A stretch of DNA of 64,000 nt from Rahnella variigena (GTDB lineage Bacteria; Pseudomonadota; Gammaproteobacteria; Enterobacterales; Enterobacteriaceae), in assembly GCF_003610915.1 (NCBI RefSeq), contig NZ_NSDJ01000001.1, positions 2,852,001-2,916,000 of the forward strand, written 5' to 3'. The translations under genes and the position numbers were made by a program. Positions within the stretch are counted from its first letter, which is position 1. Each line of letters opens with the position of its first letter. Shown here in pieces: positions 63,163 through 64,000 of the stretch. Under the pieces are notes generated by a model. It ran no database searches and was not told where the DNA came from. It saw nothing but the letters and a program-made list of their open reading frames with translations.

Positions 63163-64000
63163 TCAGTTGACCTGAACCGGCATACCGGAACGCATCTCGA
63201 TCGCGCGCTGAACCACAGTCTGGTTAACCGCAGGATCCATCGCAACGCTGCTTGCGCTGCCGGTCAGAGTGATTGGCAGCGGTTGCTGGGAATCAAACTC
63301 TTCCTGGTTAGAGGACAGCGGGTTGTGGATCTCAATGTAACGTTTGCCGTCTGGCTCAATGGTGGCTTTCACCGGTTCGTTGATGAACTGAACGCGAGTA
63401 CCTTGCGGCACGTTGTCGTACAACCATTTGATGTCAGCATCACGCAGACGCACACAACCGTGGCTCACGCGCAGACCAATACCGAAGTTGGCGTTGGTGC
63501 CGTGAACGGCATACAGACGACCCACGTACAGCGCGTACAGGCCCATCGGGTTGTCCGGACCAGCAGGGAAGACGGCTGGCAGGAATTCGCCACGTGCAGC
63601 ATATTCTTCATGCATTTTCGCGGTTGGCGTCCAGGTCGGGCCGGCTTTTTTACGCTGAACGGTCGTTACCCAGTTCATCGGGGTGTCTTTGCCCAACTCA
63701 CCGATACCGATTGGCAGAACTACTACGGTGTTGGTGCCTTTAGGGTAGTAATACAAACGCATTTCAGCACTGTTGATCACGATGCCATCGTGCGGAGTAT
63801 CCGGCAGGATCAGTTGCTGAGGAATGGTCAGCACGGTGCCAGGAGTTGGCAGGAACGGGTCAACGCCAGGGTTGGCTTCGAGCATGTTGCTCAAACCCAT
63901 CTGGTATTGCGCTGCGAAATGTTCCAGTGGCAGGCTGCTGCCCTGAGGAACAGTGACTGTGATGTTTTCACCGACCAGACGACCGTTATTGGCCGGAAGA
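63163..64000 (-). CDS. ldtB: L,D-transpeptidase LdtB (YbiS), 5' end outside window
   Basis: The frame is open from the right window edge to the stop at 63163, giving about 279 codons without the signal peptide. A LysM-like segment ([18 protein letters not shown]) precedes the YkuD catalytic domain. The active-site motif is [20 protein letters not shown] in outline, with the catalytic Cys in SHGCVRL. The protein aligns collinearly with E. coli YbiS/LdtB, which attaches Braun lipoprotein to peptidoglycan diaminopimelate. It ends MPVQVN and is closed by a clear terminator. Confidence 0.92.
   Translation of the reverse strand, partial: LPANNGRLVGENITVTVPQGSSLPLEHFAAQYQMGLSNMLEANPGVDPFLPTPGTVLTIPQQLILPDTPHDGIVINSAEMRLYYYPKGTNTVVVLPIGIGELGKDTPMNWVTTVQRKKAGPTWTPTAKMHEEYAARGEFLPAVFPAGPDNPMGLYALYVGRLYAVHGTNANFGIGLRVSHGCVRLRDADIKWLYDNVPQGTRVQFINEPVKATIEPDGKRYIEIHNPLSSNQEEFDSQQPLPITLTGSASSVAMDPAVNQTVVQRAIEMRSGMPVQVN

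Overview
The window looks like chromosomal DNA from a member of the Enterobacterales. Close relatives of Escherichia coli proteins are recognisable throughout: YaiL, MtfA, EptA, QueH, CspE-like, DsrB, OpgD, GldA, YojI, PhoA and LdtB/YbiS. The accessory content (phenolic acid decarboxylase, DUF969/979/2891 block, GH88/DUF2264 sugar locus, long intergenic repeats) points to the Yersiniaceae side (Rahnella, Ewingella or Serratia-like). The genus is an inference. No rRNA, prophage or CRISPR array is visible. There is one tRNA, one intact IS3-family element and one ERIC-like repeat.

Layout. 1-9.2 kb: two divergent operons around a LysR regulator. Leftward run an FNR/2Fe-2S reductase, a cytosine-deaminase-like amidohydrolase, a RidA protein, a creatininase-family amidohydrolase and an ABC solute-binding protein cut by the window edge. 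Rightward run a paralogous solute-binding protein, an 8-oxoguanine-deaminase/AtzB-like amidohydrolase and an Fe(II)/2-oxoglutarate oxygenase. Together they read as an uptake and breakdown system for a nitrogen heterocycle whose substrate is unknown. 9.3-13.8 kb: yaiL, two AT-rich orphan genes, tRNA-Asn, mtfA and a CSS-EAL phosphodiesterase. 14-19.6 kb: a secreted alpha/beta hydrolase, phenolic acid decarboxylase with its LysR regulator, eptA with a PmrA-type box, and a second LpxA-like acyltransferase. 19.6-28.6 kb: DUF2891/DUF979/DUF969, queH, an AI-2E family protein, a YahK-like dehydrogenase, a small orphan, a voltage-gated K+ channel, a CspE-like protein and dsrB.

28.6-38.5 kb: a chemoreceptor, a LuxR-type regulator, and an oligosaccharide locus (DUF2264 protein, LacY-type symporter, GH88 hydrolase) divergent from an AraC regulator, then a CaiB/BaiF CoA transferase. 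38.9-44 kb: opgD, an ERIC-like element, an IS150-type insertion sitting exactly in the loop of the opgD terminator, a 60-residue orphan and gldA. 44-53 kb: a DUF445 protein, a LysR regulator, a glucarate-type symporter, yojI, a membrane orphan and a DUF3772-MscS channel. 53-64 kb: corA-type transporter, an EmrAB-outer-membrane-factor efflux operon, a CDF metal exporter, phoA with a Pho box, and the 3' part of ldtB.

The most unusual feature is a family of long composite intergenic repeats at 53.0-53.6, 60.3-61.0 and 62.6-63.1 kb. Two are built head to head from diverged half-units; they flank the corA-efflux-CDF block and phoA. Other leads are the N-heterocycle cluster, the split terminator, a possible small RNA next to dsrB, and several perfect palindromes in regulatory gaps.
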